From Coenobita brevimanus (Eukaryota; Arthropoda; Malacostraca; Decapoda; Coenobitidae), in NCBI GenBank assembly GCA_032717465.1, contig CM064666.1, forward strand, positions 21,037,732 to 21,101,731: DNA of 64,000 bases, read 5' to 3'. The notes below the pieces were generated by a model. That model saw nothing but the letters and a program-made list of their open reading frames with translations, searched no databases and was not told where the DNA came from. Positions 53,664 through 63,381 of the stretch are shown here, piece by piece. The position numbers were made by a program, and so were the translations under genes. Position 1 is the first letter of the stretch. Each line of letters starts with the position of its first letter.

Positions 53664-55893
53664 TGTAGTTATCCCCATCCCCAAACCAGGTAAGGACCAC
53701 CTACAGGCGACGAATTATCGGCCTATTTCTTTGACGTCTTGTATATCCAAAGTTTTGGAAAAGATGGTCAATGTTAGGCTTGTGTGGTTTTTAGATAGAG
53801 GTAACTTCTTATCCCCTGCCCAGTATGGTTTTCGAAAAATGCGATCTACCTCTGATGCACTACTGTCCTTGGAGTCTTCTGTCTGTGAGGCTTTTTCCAC
53901 TAACCAACACCAGGTCACGGTCTTCTTCGATCTGGAGAAGGCATATGACACTGCATGGCGTCATGGTATTTTACTCTCTCTTCATGAGTTTGGTCTTCGT
54001 GGGCATTTCCTTTTTTTTATTCAACAGTTCTTATCTAACCGAATTTTAAGGGTCTGAGTGGGAGGAGTGCTTTCTAATGTCCGAGCAGTAGAAGATGGAG
54101 TACCACAGGGGAGTATCCTTAGTGTTATTCTGTTTGCTGTAGCCATTAACAGTGTCATCAGTGTACTTCCTGAAGGTGTACGAGGATCACTATTTGTCGA
54201 TGACCTCTTGATTTCCTTCACCTCGTCTAGAATGTCTCTGATAGAGAGGAGGTTGCAGCTGGCTCTCAATAGAATTTCTGACTGGGCAGAAACTCGCAGT
54301 TTCCAATTTCCTGCAGCAAAGACAGTGGCTATACATTTTTGTCGTCTTCGAGGGGTTCACCCAGACCCTGACTTGTATCTCTATGTTAGGAGAATATCCT
54401 GTGTGGAAGAGACGCGGTTTCTGGGTCTTCTGTTTGATAGATGACTAACCTGGGTTCCTCATATTCATTCTGTTAAGGCGGCTTGTCTTAAAGCTTTGAG
54501 TCTTTTGAGGGTTTTAGCTCATACCTCTTGGGGTGCTGACTGACAGACCTTCCTCCTCTTGCATAGGTCTCTTATTCTTCCTAAACTTGAATATGGGTAT
54601 GAGGTCTACTCCTCTGCAACAGATGCCCATTCTGTGCATCATGCTGGTGTACGTCTTGCAACCAGGGCATTCAGATCATCCCCAATTCCAAGTCTGTTGG
54701 TGGATGCTGGTGTACTCCCCTTGGATTTGCGACGCCAGTTGCTAATGATGAGGTGTTGGTATCGTCTTCACCACATTCCAGACTCAAATTCTTGTGCCAT
54801 TGTCTCCCAGGATTCCCGATCTTCTGTTTTTGACACCCATCCTAATTTCCCAAAGCCATTTGGTTACAGGGTCCGGTCTATTATGTTAGCCCTCTCTGTC
54901 CCGAGACTGGCAATTTGTCCACATCGGATCCCAAGGGTGGGTTCTTGGCTACTCCCTCGTGTGACATTCTGTGGGCCCATTGTTGAAAAAAAGGGCTCAC
55001 TTCCCTCTCAGGTATCCCTCTCTCTCTTTTTAGAACATGCCTTCATTCATGAGGGTTCTGTCCCCATCTATACTGACGGGTCCAAGACTGATACTGGAGT
55101 AGGATTTGGTGTTGTCTTCCCTTCCTTTAGTAAGGGTGGTAGTCTTTCTGGTATTACTTCAGTGTATATGGCAGAACTGACTGGAATTTTATATGCTTTG
55201 AAAATCATTTTTACTCTTCCCCAATCCGTTTTTGTGATTTTTAGTGACTCACGTAGTGCTTTGTCTGCACTGGAGTCTTTTCATGCATCCCATCCATTGG
55301 TTTTTATCAATTTTAGAGTGGCTTTTTCTTCTTGGCCTTCGTGGCCGCCATGTAGACTTCTGTTGGGTTCCTGCACATGTTGGTGTGGTGGGCAATGAGA
55401 GGGCAGATACTTTAGCTAAAGCTGCGTCTTCTCAACAGCCCCCAACTGACTACCCACTTCCTGTTTCTGATGTAACACCTTACTTGCGGTACGCAATTCG
55501 TACGTGTTGGCAGAGACACTGGGATGGTGTTTCTCACAATAAACTAAAAGAAATCTTTCAGAGAGTGGTTATGCCAATGGTCCTCCCCTCTATGTCTCGG
55601 TGACTGGAGGTTGCTCTTGCTAGGCTTTGCATTGGGCATTCTCGGCTCACCCATGGGTTCCTCTTGTGTGGTGAGGCTCAACCGTACTGTGATGACCGCC
55701 TTGTTCCCCTTACTGTCCATCACTTGCTGGTCAAGTGTCCAAGTCTGGGGGACCTACGTCAGAGATTCCTCCATAGGTATAAGGGGGCAGATGATGCTTA
55801 CTGTCTGTCCTCGATGCTTGGTGAAGCCTCTAGCAATTTTACTGATGATTTTAGTTTTCTTCAGGAGGCAGGCCTCCTTCCACTTTTATAACT
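53664..55893 (+). pseudogene. LINE-P ORF2, 3' half (RT, RNase H), broken
   Basis: It resumes at VIPIPKPGKDHLQATNYRP. Motif A LEKAYDTAW (about 53932), a TGA at 54056-54058, then GVPQGSILSVILF and an intact FVDD at 54193-54204. After a break at 54444 the post-RT region follows (54559-55398: LPKLEYGYEVYSS), then RNase H with PIYTDGSKTD and FSDSR. The frame shifts near 55320. The last segment keeps GNERADTLAKAASSQQ, PYCDDRLVP and VHHLLVKCPSLG and ends GLLPLL. Catalytic residues are kept in both domains, but frame breaks make it inactive. Confidence 0.87.
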
Positions 55894-56074
55894 AATTGAT
55901 ATTTTATAAACTATTCTTTTATTATTTTTAGTGTTTTATTCCTACTAACAGATATTAACTTTATTTTGAATAGGCACTTTTTATTTTGCAGTGTCTATTA
56001 CTTTATCATCCGGCGGCATATGACCCTGGCATTTGCGCCACCAGATTTTGATTATTTTCAATCAATCCATCAAT
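55894..56074 (+). other. LINE-P 3' UTR and tail
   Basis: TTTATTTT-rich 3' UTR, hairpin arms GGCGGC (56012-56017) and GCCACC (56037-56042, one mismatch), then a CAAT-type tail. Confidence 0.75.
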
Positions 56075-56087
56075 TATGATAGGAGAA
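56075..56087 (+). repeat. Right TSD of LINE-P
   Basis: TATGATAGGAGAA, 12/13 identical to 46883-46895. LINE-Q ORF2 resumes at ATATCCTGTGTGG. Confidence 0.85.
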
Positions 56088-56169
56088 TATCCTGTGTGGA
56101 AGAGATGCGGTTTCTGGGTCTTCTGTTTGATAGGCGACTAACCTGGTTCCTCATATTCGTTCTGTTAAG

Positions 56170-57171
56170 GTGGCTTGTCTTAAAACTTTGAGTCTTTTGA
56201 AGGTTTTAGCTCATACCTCTTGGGCTGCTGACCATCAGACCCTCCTCCTCTTGCATAGGTCTCTTATTCTTCCTAAACATGAATATGGGTGTGAGATCTA
56301 CTCCTCTGCAACAGATGCCCGTCTCTGGTTGTTAAATTCTGTGCATCATGCTGGTGTGCATCTGGCAACCGGGTCATTCAGATCATCCCCGATTCCAAGT
56401 TTGTTGGTGGTTGCTGGTGTACTCCCCTTGGATCTGCGATGCCAGCTGCTAATGATGAGGTGTTGGTATTGTCTTCACCGCATTCCAGACTCAATTTCTT
56501 GTGCCATCGTCTCCCAGGATTCCCGATCGTCTGTTTTTGACATCCGTCCTAATTTCCCGAAGCCATTTGGTTACAAGGTTTGGTCTGTTATGTTAGCCCT
56601 CTCTGTTCCGAGACTGGCAATTTGTCCACATCGGATCCCAAGAGTGGGTTCTTGGCTGCTCCCTCGTGTGACATTTTGTAGGTCCGTTGTTGAAAAAAAG
56701 GGCTCACTTCCCTCTCAGGTGTCCCTCTCTCTCTTTTTAGAACATGCCTTCATTCATGAGGGTTCTGTCCCCGTTTATACTGACGGGTCTAAGACAGATA
56801 CTGGAGTAGGATTTGGTGTTGTCTTCCCTTGCTTTAGTAGGGGCGGTAGCCTTCCTGGCTTGACTTCACTGTATACGGCAGAACTGACTGCAATTTTATA
56901 TGCTGTTAGAATTATTTTTACTCTCCCCCGATCCTTTGTTGTGATTTTCAGTGACTTGCATAGTGCTCTGTCTGCACTAGAGTCTTTTAATTCATCCCAT
57001 CCACTGGTTTTATCAATTTTAGAGAGGCTTTTTCTTCTTAGCCGTCGTGGCCGCAGCGTAGACTTCTGTTCGGTACCCACACATGTTGGTGTGGTGGGCA
57101 ATGAGAGGGCAGATAATTTAGCTAAAGCTGCATGTTCTCAACAGCCCCCAACTGACTACCCACATCCTCCG

Positions 57172-57235
<64 letters not shown>

Positions 57236-57649
57236 CGCCTTACTTGCGGTACGCAATTCGTACTTGTTGGCAGAGACAGTGGAATATTGTTTTTCACAAT
57301 AAACTAAAAGAAATCTTCGAGAGTGGTTGTGCCAAGGGTTCTTCCCTCTACGTCTCGGCGATTGGAGGTGGCTCTTGCTAGGCTCAGCATTGAGCATTCG
57401 CGGCTTACACATGGGTTTCTGATGAGTGGTGAATCTCAACCGTACTGTGATGACTGCCTTGTTCCCCTTACTGTTCGTCACTTGCTGGTCGAGTGTCCGA
57501 GTCTAGGGGACCTACGTCAGAGATTCCTCCATAGACATAAGGGGGCAGATAGTGTCTACTGTTTGTCCTCGATGCTTGGTGAAGCCACTAGCGATTTTAG
57601 TGGTGTTTTTAGTTTTCTTCAGGAGGCGAGCCTCCTTTCACTTTTATAA
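56170..57649 (+). pseudogene. LINE-Q ORF2 C-terminal part with RNase H, containing an (AT)n insert
   Basis: The frame 56170-57381 (403 codons) reads LPKHEYGCEIYSSATDAR, then RNase H with PVYTDGSKTDTG (YTDGS at 56776-56790), YTAELTAILYA and FSDLHSALSAL, and VGNERADNLAKAA. After TDYPHPPP it passes through about 19 Tyr-Ile codons made by an (AT)n tract and returns in frame to TPYLRYAIRTCWQR. A one-base shift near 57320 moves the end to 57323-57649 (PYCDDCLVPLTVRHLLVECPSLG). RNase H acidic residues are kept. Confidence 0.86.
57176..57233. repeat. (AT)n microsatellite inside LINE-Q ORF2
   Basis: About 29 AT units replacing a short stretch that in sister copies reads PLPVSDVTPYL. Confidence 0.95.
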
Positions 57650-57832
57650 ATAATTGATGTTTTATAAACTATTCTTTTATTATTTTCAGTGTTTTATTCC
57701 TACTAACATATATTAACTTTATTATGAATATGTACTTTTTATTTTGCAGTGCGTTTTACTTTGTCGTCCGGCGTCATATGACCCTGGCAGTTGCCCCGCC
57801 AGATTTTAATTATTTGCAATCAATCAATCAAT

Positions 57833-57858
57833 CTCTCTCTCTCTCTCTCTCTCTCTCC

Positions 57859-57941
<83 letters not shown>
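57833..57941. repeat. (CT)n-(AT)n-(GT)n compound microsatellite
   Basis: CT (57833-57857), AT (57862-57893) and GT (57896-57941) runs, separating the LINE-Q tail from an RTE-type LINE. Confidence 0.95.
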
Positions 57942-57942
<1 letters not shown>

Positions 57943-58390
57943 TGGTGTGAAGGATGTAGGTGGTTGGTTATTAACCCATGGAGATGAAGTAAGAACCAGA
58001 TGAAAAGAATATTTTGAAAGCCTGATGAATGGGAATAGAGAGAGCAGAGTAGCTGTAAACATGATTGGTTTTGGGGGTGTACAGAGAAGGAATGCAGTGT
58101 CAGGAGAAGTGACACTCGCACAGGTGAAGAGTGCTGTGAAGCGGCTGAAAAATGGGAAACCAGCTGGGATTGATGAGGTGTATGCAGAGATGCTTAAATG
58201 TAGTGGACAGAGTAGAATGAAGTGCTTGTTGGAGATACGTAAGAAGGCATGGAGGAGTGAAACTGTGCCTGCAAAGTGGGAGAAGGCTGTGATTGTACCC
58301 TTGTACAAAAATAAAGGTGAATGAAGTGAGTGCAAGAATTATCGTGGCATAAGTTTATTGAGTGTGGTTGGGAAGGTATATGGAAGAATT

Positions 58391-58399
58391 ATCATAAAG
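58391..58399 (+). repeat. Left TSD of nested RTE fragment
   Basis: ATCATAAAG, repeated at 58638-58646. Host RTE sequence (VVGKVYGRIII before, EVLVSDEQGDF after) is collinear across it. Confidence 0.88.
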
Positions 58400-58637
58400 A
58401 TAAAGAGGATGGAGGGTGAGAGACTGACGAAGAGAGTGTATGTGAGTGAGGTGGAGGGGGGAAGAGGGAGGGGGAGGCCGAGGATGAGGTGGAGGGATGG
58501 GGTGGAGAGGTATATGAGAGAGGGGGGTGTGAGTTGGGAGGGGCAGTGAAATGGCGGGGGACAGGGCGACTTGGAGGCGATTTGTTTGTGGCCACCCCAA
58601 ACGGGATTGAGGCGTCTGGCAATAGATAGATAGATAG
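58400..58637 (+). mobile_element. Nested 5'-truncated RTE 3' end
   Basis: 238 bases carrying the last codons of an RTE ORF ([22 protein letters not shown] stop) and the 3' UTR GGCCACCCCAAACGGGATTG, ending GCGTCTGGCAAT with an (ATAG)n tail. It is nearly identical to the 3' end of the minus-strand RTE at 60878-61110, so it belongs to that family, not to its host. Confidence 0.88.
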
Positions 58638-60110
58638 ATCATAAAGTAAGAGAGATACCGGAAGTCCTAGTGAGTGATGAACAGGGTGACTTTAGGAGTG
58701 GCAGAGAACGTGTGGACCAAATATTTGCAGTGAGACAGATAGTCGAGATGGCTTGTGAGAAGGACAATAAGATGTGTATGGCATTCATTGATCAACAAAA
58801 AGCATTTGGCGAAATGGACAGAGAGGGATTTTGGAAAGTTTTCAGCATGTGCGATGTAAAAGATAAGCTGCTAGGTGCTGTCAAGAGTTTTTATGATGGT
58901 AGTGAAGCATGTGTAAGGGTTAATGGGCATTTAAGTGAATGGTTCACGATCGGTGTGGGCTTGCGACAAGGTTGATGTCCCAATGGTTGTTCAATATATA
59001 TATGGATGGGGTGATAAGAGAAGTAAAAACACGATTAATGGAGAGAGGGATGGCGTTGGTAATAAATGGTGATGGATGGATTGTCTCAAATTTGTTGTGT
59101 GCTGATGATGCAGTACTGCTCGCAAGTACGGGACAAGAACCTGGTAGGCTAGTGCAGAGTTTTTCTGATGTCTGTAAGCGTCGTGCCTTGACAGTAAATG
59201 TAGAAAAGAGTAAAGTGATAGTAAGAAGGTGACTCCCAGTGCGATGTATCAGTGAATGGAGAGAGACTGGCATTGATAAGAGAGTTCAAATACGTGGGTA
59301 CAGGGACAGAAAAGAGGAAAATGTGCAAAAGAAGTTGAAAGTAGAGTGACACAAGGAACAAAAGTAGCTGGTGCAATGAAGGCCTTGATAAAAAACAGAG
59401 GCTTGAGTGTTGTAGCTGCACGAGGCTTACATGAGGGAGTGTTAGTGCCAACTTTAACATATGTATGTAAGACTATGGTGTGGCATGAAAATAAAAAGTC
59501 AAGAGTAAGAGCAGTGGAGATTGGACTGCTGAGGTATGTATGTGGAGGACAAAGGGTGGATAGGATACGAAATAATGTGATTTGTGAAAGATGTGGAGAG
59601 AGGAAGTCGGTGGACACCAGAATCAAAGAGAGTGTACTGAGATGTATGGTCATGTGGAGAGAATGGATAACAATAGAGTGGTGAAAAAGATATATCTGAG
59701 CAAATTCGAAGGAGGGAGGAGGTGAGTTAGGCCAAGGAGAAGGTGGAGAGATATGGTGCATGAATGTGTGAGGAAGAGAGGTTCGGAAGTCGGTGAGCCT
59801 AGGGAACTGACAGGAGATCGAGCTGGCTGGATGTATGTTGTGAGGAGAAGTGCATGATAAGAGATTTGGGAACCCCTTTTTAACATGGCCACATCTGGAC
59901 TGACTCCATTGGATATAATTATGTGAAGCTACAGAACGTGGTGAATGTTTTTGGCGTATCCGATAGAGCCAGGATTCCAGGGGCTTGAATTATGAATGAA
60001 TGGAAGTGTGGCCTATTGGATGGGGCAAATTTGGGCTGTCTGGACATTGCTACTCCCTACCCTGCCCTAGGGTGGGAAAGAAGGTCCGGATAATGATGGT
60101 GATGATGATG

Positions 60111-60114
<4 letters not shown>

Positions 60115-60175
<61 letters not shown>

Positions 60176-60201
60176 ACATAGTGTATATAAACATATACAT
60201 A

Positions 60202-60242
<41 letters not shown>
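60115..60242. repeat. (AT)n with ACATATACATATAT interruption, left palindrome arm
   Basis: Long AT tract containing GTATATAAACATATAC (about 60182-60197). The reverse complement of this motif occurs in the right-hand tract near 60780-60795. Confidence 0.9.
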
Positions 60243-60244
<2 letters not shown>

Positions 60245-60466
60245 CATTCACTCAGTGCCAGACGCCAGGTATCCCAAACGAGGTGGCCAACGGCTTAGAG
60301 TTAATTGTTTTACAGGGAGGGGACTAATCCTCTACCAACCCCACTTGACACATAGGGATGCCAACAGCATCTGGTGTTCCCAGGCGGTCACCCATCCAAG
60401 TACTAACCAGACCCAACGTTGCTTAACTTCGCTGATCGGACGGGAAGCGGTGTACTCAACGTGGTA
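60243..60466 (-). mobile_element. 5S rRNA-derived SINE, minus-strand copy
   Basis: Head: 60466-60360 reads, on the minus strand, a 5S rRNA-like sequence from ACCACGTTGAGTAC to TGCTGTTGGC, including TTAAGCAACGTTGGG and GATGGGTGACCGCC (internal promoter region). It lacks the first dozen or so 5S bases. Tail: about 105 bases ending GCGTCTGGCACTG. Tail blocks GGTGGCCA, TCCC and GCGTCTGGCA are shared, in order, with the RTE 3' end at 60878-60915. Structure fits a 5S-derived (SINE3-type) SINE. Confidence 0.82.
60360..60466 (-). rRNA. 5S rRNA-like sequence (SINE head), minus strand
   Basis: Recognised by the conserved 5S core AAGTTAAGCAACG, TTAGTACTTGGATGGGTGAC and CGCCTGGGAACACC. Missing the 5' end and followed by a SINE tail rather than a T-run terminator. 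Probably not a functional 5S gene. Confidence 0.75.
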
Positions 60467-60478
60467 TATATATATATA

Positions 60479-60588
60479 TATACCACGTTGAGTACACCGC
60501 TTCCCATCCGATCAGCGAAGTTAAGCAACGTTGGGTCTGGTTAGTACTCGGATGGGTGACCGCCTGGGAACACCAGATGCTGTTGGCA
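60479..60588 (+). rRNA. 5S rRNA-like sequence (SINE head), plus strand
   Basis: Begins ACCACGTTGAGTACACC and ends GATGCTGTTGGC. Box A-like (TTAAGCAACG) and box C-like (GATGGGTGACC) elements are intact. Same 5' truncation point as the minus-strand copy. Confidence 0.75.
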
Positions 60589-60703
60589 TCCCTATGTGTC
60601 AAGTATGGTTGGTAGAGGATTAGTGCCCCTTACTGTAAAACAATTAACTCTAAGCCATTCGGCACCTCGTTTGGGATACATGGCGTCTGGCAATGAATGA
60701 ATG

Positions 60704-60705
<2 letters not shown>
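60479..60705 (+). mobile_element. 5S rRNA-derived SINE, plus-strand copy
   Basis: Head 60479-60588 is 5S-like; the tail 60589-60694 (ATCCCTATGTGTCAAG, then TAAAACAATTAACTCTAAGC and CTCGTTTGGGATACATGG) ends GCGTCTGGCAAT, followed by (GAAT)n. About 10 percent different from the minus-strand copy by eye. Transcription would use the internal 5S promoter through Pol III; mobilisation by the neighbouring RTE LINE family is inferred from the shared 3' end. Confidence 0.82.
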
Positions 60706-60771
<66 letters not shown>

Positions 60772-60809
60772 GTATATATATGTATATGTTTATATACTGT
60801 ATGTATGTA

Positions 60810-60876
<67 letters not shown>
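60706..60876. repeat. (AT)n with interruption, right palindrome arm
   Basis: AT tract with TATGTATATGTTTATATAC (about 60777-60796), the reverse complement of the left-arm interruption, ending at the RTE 3' terminus. Confidence 0.9.
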
Positions 60877-60880
<4 letters not shown>

Positions 60881-61082
60881 CCAGACGCTTCAATCCCGTT
60901 TGGGGTGGCCACAAACAAAACGCCTCCACGTCGCCCTGTCCCCCGCCATTTCACTGTCCTGCTCCCAACTCACGCCCCCCCTCTCTCATATACCTCTCCA
61001 CCCCATCCCTCCATCTCATCCTTGGCCTCCCCTCCCTCTTCCCCCCTCCACCTCACTCACATACACTCTCTTCGTCAGTCTT

Positions 61083-62535
61083 TCACCCTCCATCCTCTCC
61101 ACATGGCCAAACCACCTCAGTGTGTTCCTCATAACGCTTCCTATCACATCCACATCGCTCCTTTATATCCTCATTCGTCAGCCTGTCTCTCCATGTGACT
61201 CCACAGGCTCCTCTTAAATAACTCATTTCCACTGCTCTCACTCTTGACTTGTGTTTTCCAACAACGTTCAAGCTTCAGTTCCATACGTTAGAGTTGGTAT
61301 CACAATACTGTCATGTAGTAACTTTTTCACATCCATGCTCACTTCCCTGTTTCTTATCACTGCTTTCAAAGAACCAGCAACCTTTCTTCCCTGCTGTACC
61401 CTTTCAAGCACTTCACCTTCCCAACCTCCATCCTTATTCATCACACTACCCAAGTACTTAAACGTACTCACATTTTCCAATTCCTCATCATCCAACCTCG
61501 CTGTACATTCACTGACTTCACCTCTCTCAAAGACCATCACTTTACTCTTCCCTACATTCACCTTTAGATTCCGTTTCTTAGACACTCTCCCAAACTTATC
61601 CACCAAGCCTTGCAGCTCCCCTTTATCTTAAACACAGTATCATCTGCAAACAACAGTACAGGGAGTTTCCAAACACTATCCTCTCTCACCAGGGCCACTC
61701 CAACATCCACTACCCTACCTTGTACCTCTTTTATTACCCCATCCATGTACAGATTGAACAACCATGGAGACATGACACATCCCTGTTTTAACCCAACCTT
61801 CAAAGAGAAAAATTCACTTAGTTCACCATCCACACGCACTGCAACCTTAGCACCATCATACATTCTCTTCACAGCATTCAACAACTTCCCATCTACTCCA
61901 TATATTCTTAATACTTTCCACAATCCTTGTCTATCCACCCTGTCATATGCTTTCTCCAAATCCATGAAAGCCGCATACAACTTCTTTCCCTTCTCTAGAA
62001 ACTTTTCCACTAAAGATCTAAGAATGAATATCTGATCTACACAACCTCTTCCCTTCCTAAAGCCTCCCTGTTCTTCTTCAACTAATTCCTCTGTTCTTTC
62101 TCTAACTCTGTCAATAAGTATCCTACCATACACTTTTCCTATTATACTAAGAAGACAAATGCCCCTATGATTACCACACACTTCTTTTTCCCCTTTCCCT
62201 TTGTACAAGGAAATAATTATTCCCGACTTCCAATCCTCCGGGACTCTACCTTCCTCCCAGGCCAATCTACACATCTTCCACATCCATTCTACTACAATCT
62301 CTCCCCCATGCTTCAGCATTTCACCACACACTCCATCAATTCCTGGGGCTTTCCCCAATTTAACTTTCTTCATTGCTTCCACAACTTCTATCCTACTGAT
62401 TTCTTCCTGTCTTCTCACCTCCCTCCTTCTCCCAGCCATTCCCCAGCCACTTATATTCGCATTACTTCCATCCTGGATGTTCAACAATTCCTTAAAGTGT
62501 TCTCTCCATCTGCTCAATTTTTCTCCCTTCTCCAC
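61083..62535 (-). pseudogene. RTE-type reverse transcriptase, minus strand (nearly intact core)
   Basis: The frame 62535-61564 (323 codons) holds LGKAPGIDGVCGEMLKHGG, SIIGKVYGRILIDRV, EQGGFRKGRGCVDQIF, motif A AFMDLEKAYDRVDR, motif B GLKQGCVMSPWLFNLYMDGV and motif C LLFADDTVF. It shifts just after motif C and continues in 61606-61268 (KSKVMVFERGEVSE, FKYLGSVMNKDGGWE, LTYGTEA) and 61271-61083 (SRVRAVEMSYLRGACG). All catalytic motifs are intact; two frameshifts inactivate it. Confidence 0.88.
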
Positions 62536-62611
62536 TAGTAATCTACCCTTTTTTATCTTTCACTCCCCTGCTAACCTCACTTCCACCCTTTCTTAGTCTC
62601 ATCACCTCTTT

Positions 62612-63370
62612 TCAGAACATTCTCGTACAGTCCCTCCACTTTACACTCAAATTCCTTCCAAATTCCTCATCCACTCTCTTCTTACTCTCTCTTACTACTC
62701 TTTTCACCTCTCTTTCTACATATAACTCTCTCTTCCGCCTCTCAACTTCTTCCACGCCCCTATTTCTCATCCATTCATTGTACGCTTTCTTCTTTTGTGC
62801 CACAGCCTGTCTCACCTCTTCAGTCCGCCACGCTGTTCCTTGCACCCCCTTCCGTCTTCTCTTCCTCCCACACACCACATCACATGCTGCACATATTTCT
62901 TCTGTAAATATCCTGCACACACCTTCCACGTTCCCCATCTGCTCCAATTCATATTTGCCCAATCGTTCCTCCACTTCTCTCTTATACTCTGCCTTTTTCT
63001 CATCCTCTTGTAACCTTTCCACATTCCTTGCAACTACTCCTTCCTCTCGCCTTTCCCTTCTCCTATTTCTCCATCTTACTTGGATCCTAATTCTGACCAC
63101 CACCAAATAGTGGTCAGAAAGTCCACTCCCCCAACCTCTATAAGCTCTTGCATCCATTACATATCTTCGCATCCTTTCATCCACACACACATAATCAATC
63201 ATTGCCTTCCTTTCGTTCGGTTCACCACCCACCCTTCTCATCACTCGCCATGTATACCTGTGGATCATTTTATGCCTGAAGAGGGTATTGGTTATCACCA
63301 GCCCCCTCCCAGCACAAATGTCCACTAACGCACTGCCATTCTCATCTATCTCAGCAGGCACACCCCACAC
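62612..63370 (-). pseudogene. RTE-type endonuclease C-terminal half and linker
   Basis: 252 open codons. Begins inside the endonuclease: ENGSALVDICAGRGLVITNT, YTWRVMRR, KAMIDYVCVDERMR and GSGLSDHYLVVVRIRI (the catalytic SDH box). A basic/acidic linker follows with RRERREEGVV and GTAWRTEEVRQAVAQKKKAYNEW. The N-terminal half with the catalytic Glu is missing at the (AT)n boundary. A frameshift near 62570 separates it from the RT. Confidence 0.86.
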
Positions 63371-63377
63371 TCACCAA

Positions 63378-63381
<4 letters not shown>

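Larger units (their letters stand above)
46896..56074 (+). mobile_element. LINE-P nested in LINE-Q (itself split by element G and a deletion)
   Basis: It starts CCCCGCTGC and ends with the 3' hairpin region and CAATCAATCCATCAAT tail, bracketed by a 13-bp TSD. Of P itself, 46896-49189 (5' UTR, ORF1) and 53664-56074 (RT to 3' end) are here. The ORF1-ORF2 junction and early ORF2 survive only in the other copy at 39756-41357. Confidence 0.86.
56088..57832 (+). mobile_element. LINE-Q 3' part: post-RT, RNase H, 3' UTR
   Basis: Collinear with LINE-P 54393 onwards. Contains the RNase H frame and 3' UTR with the decayed terminal hairpin (GGCGTC 57770-57775), ending in (CAAT)n at 57832, followed by CT/AT/GT microsatellites. 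Confidence 0.87.
57950..59880 (+). pseudogene. RTE-type reverse transcriptase (broken)
   Basis: Frames 58025-58324 (VKRLKNGKPAGIDEVYAEML, WEKAVIVPLYKNKG) and 58670-58975 (GDFRSGRERVDQIFAVRQI, motif A FIDQQKAFGEMDR, where Asp-Leu is changed to Asp-Gln, then GLRQG). 58939-59232 has the catalytic box LLCADDAVLLA (CADD in place of FADD) and VNVEKSKV; 59346-59684 has ALIKNRGLSVVAARGL and IGLLRYVCGGQR. Stops and shifts separate all four. No endonuclease remains, so only the 3' half inserted or survived. Confidence 0.82.
57942..60115 (+). mobile_element. RTE-type LINE (5'-truncated), with nested RTE fragment
   Basis: RT frames from WLLTHGDEVRTR (about 57960) to a C-terminal segment near 59850. A 3' UTR follows, ending in (GAT)n at about 60115. 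Motifs (NGKPAGIDEVYAEML, EQGDFRSGRERVDQIF, MSQWLFNIYMDGVIREV) match RTE-like LINEs. It is interrupted at 58400-58637 by a younger RTE fragment. Its own 3' UTR differs from the 60878-63370 element. Confidence 0.82.
60878..63370 (-). mobile_element. RTE-type LINE, minus strand (5'-truncated)
   Basis: Endonuclease C-terminal half (63370 to about 63090), linker, RT (62535-61300), C-terminal region and a short 3' UTR ending GCGTCTGGCAAT at 60878. An (AT)n tract truncates the 5' side. Same family as the nested 58400-58637 fragment. Confidence 0.88.

Noticed and set aside
57820..58335. Minus-strand 171-codon frame with His-Thr and Tyr-Ile repeats
   Set aside because: Antisense of microsatellites and of the RTE reverse transcriptase.
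60360..60588. Pair of functional 5S rRNA genes
   Set aside because: Both lack the 5' end, have no T-run terminator after the 5S part, and continue into a shared SINE tail.
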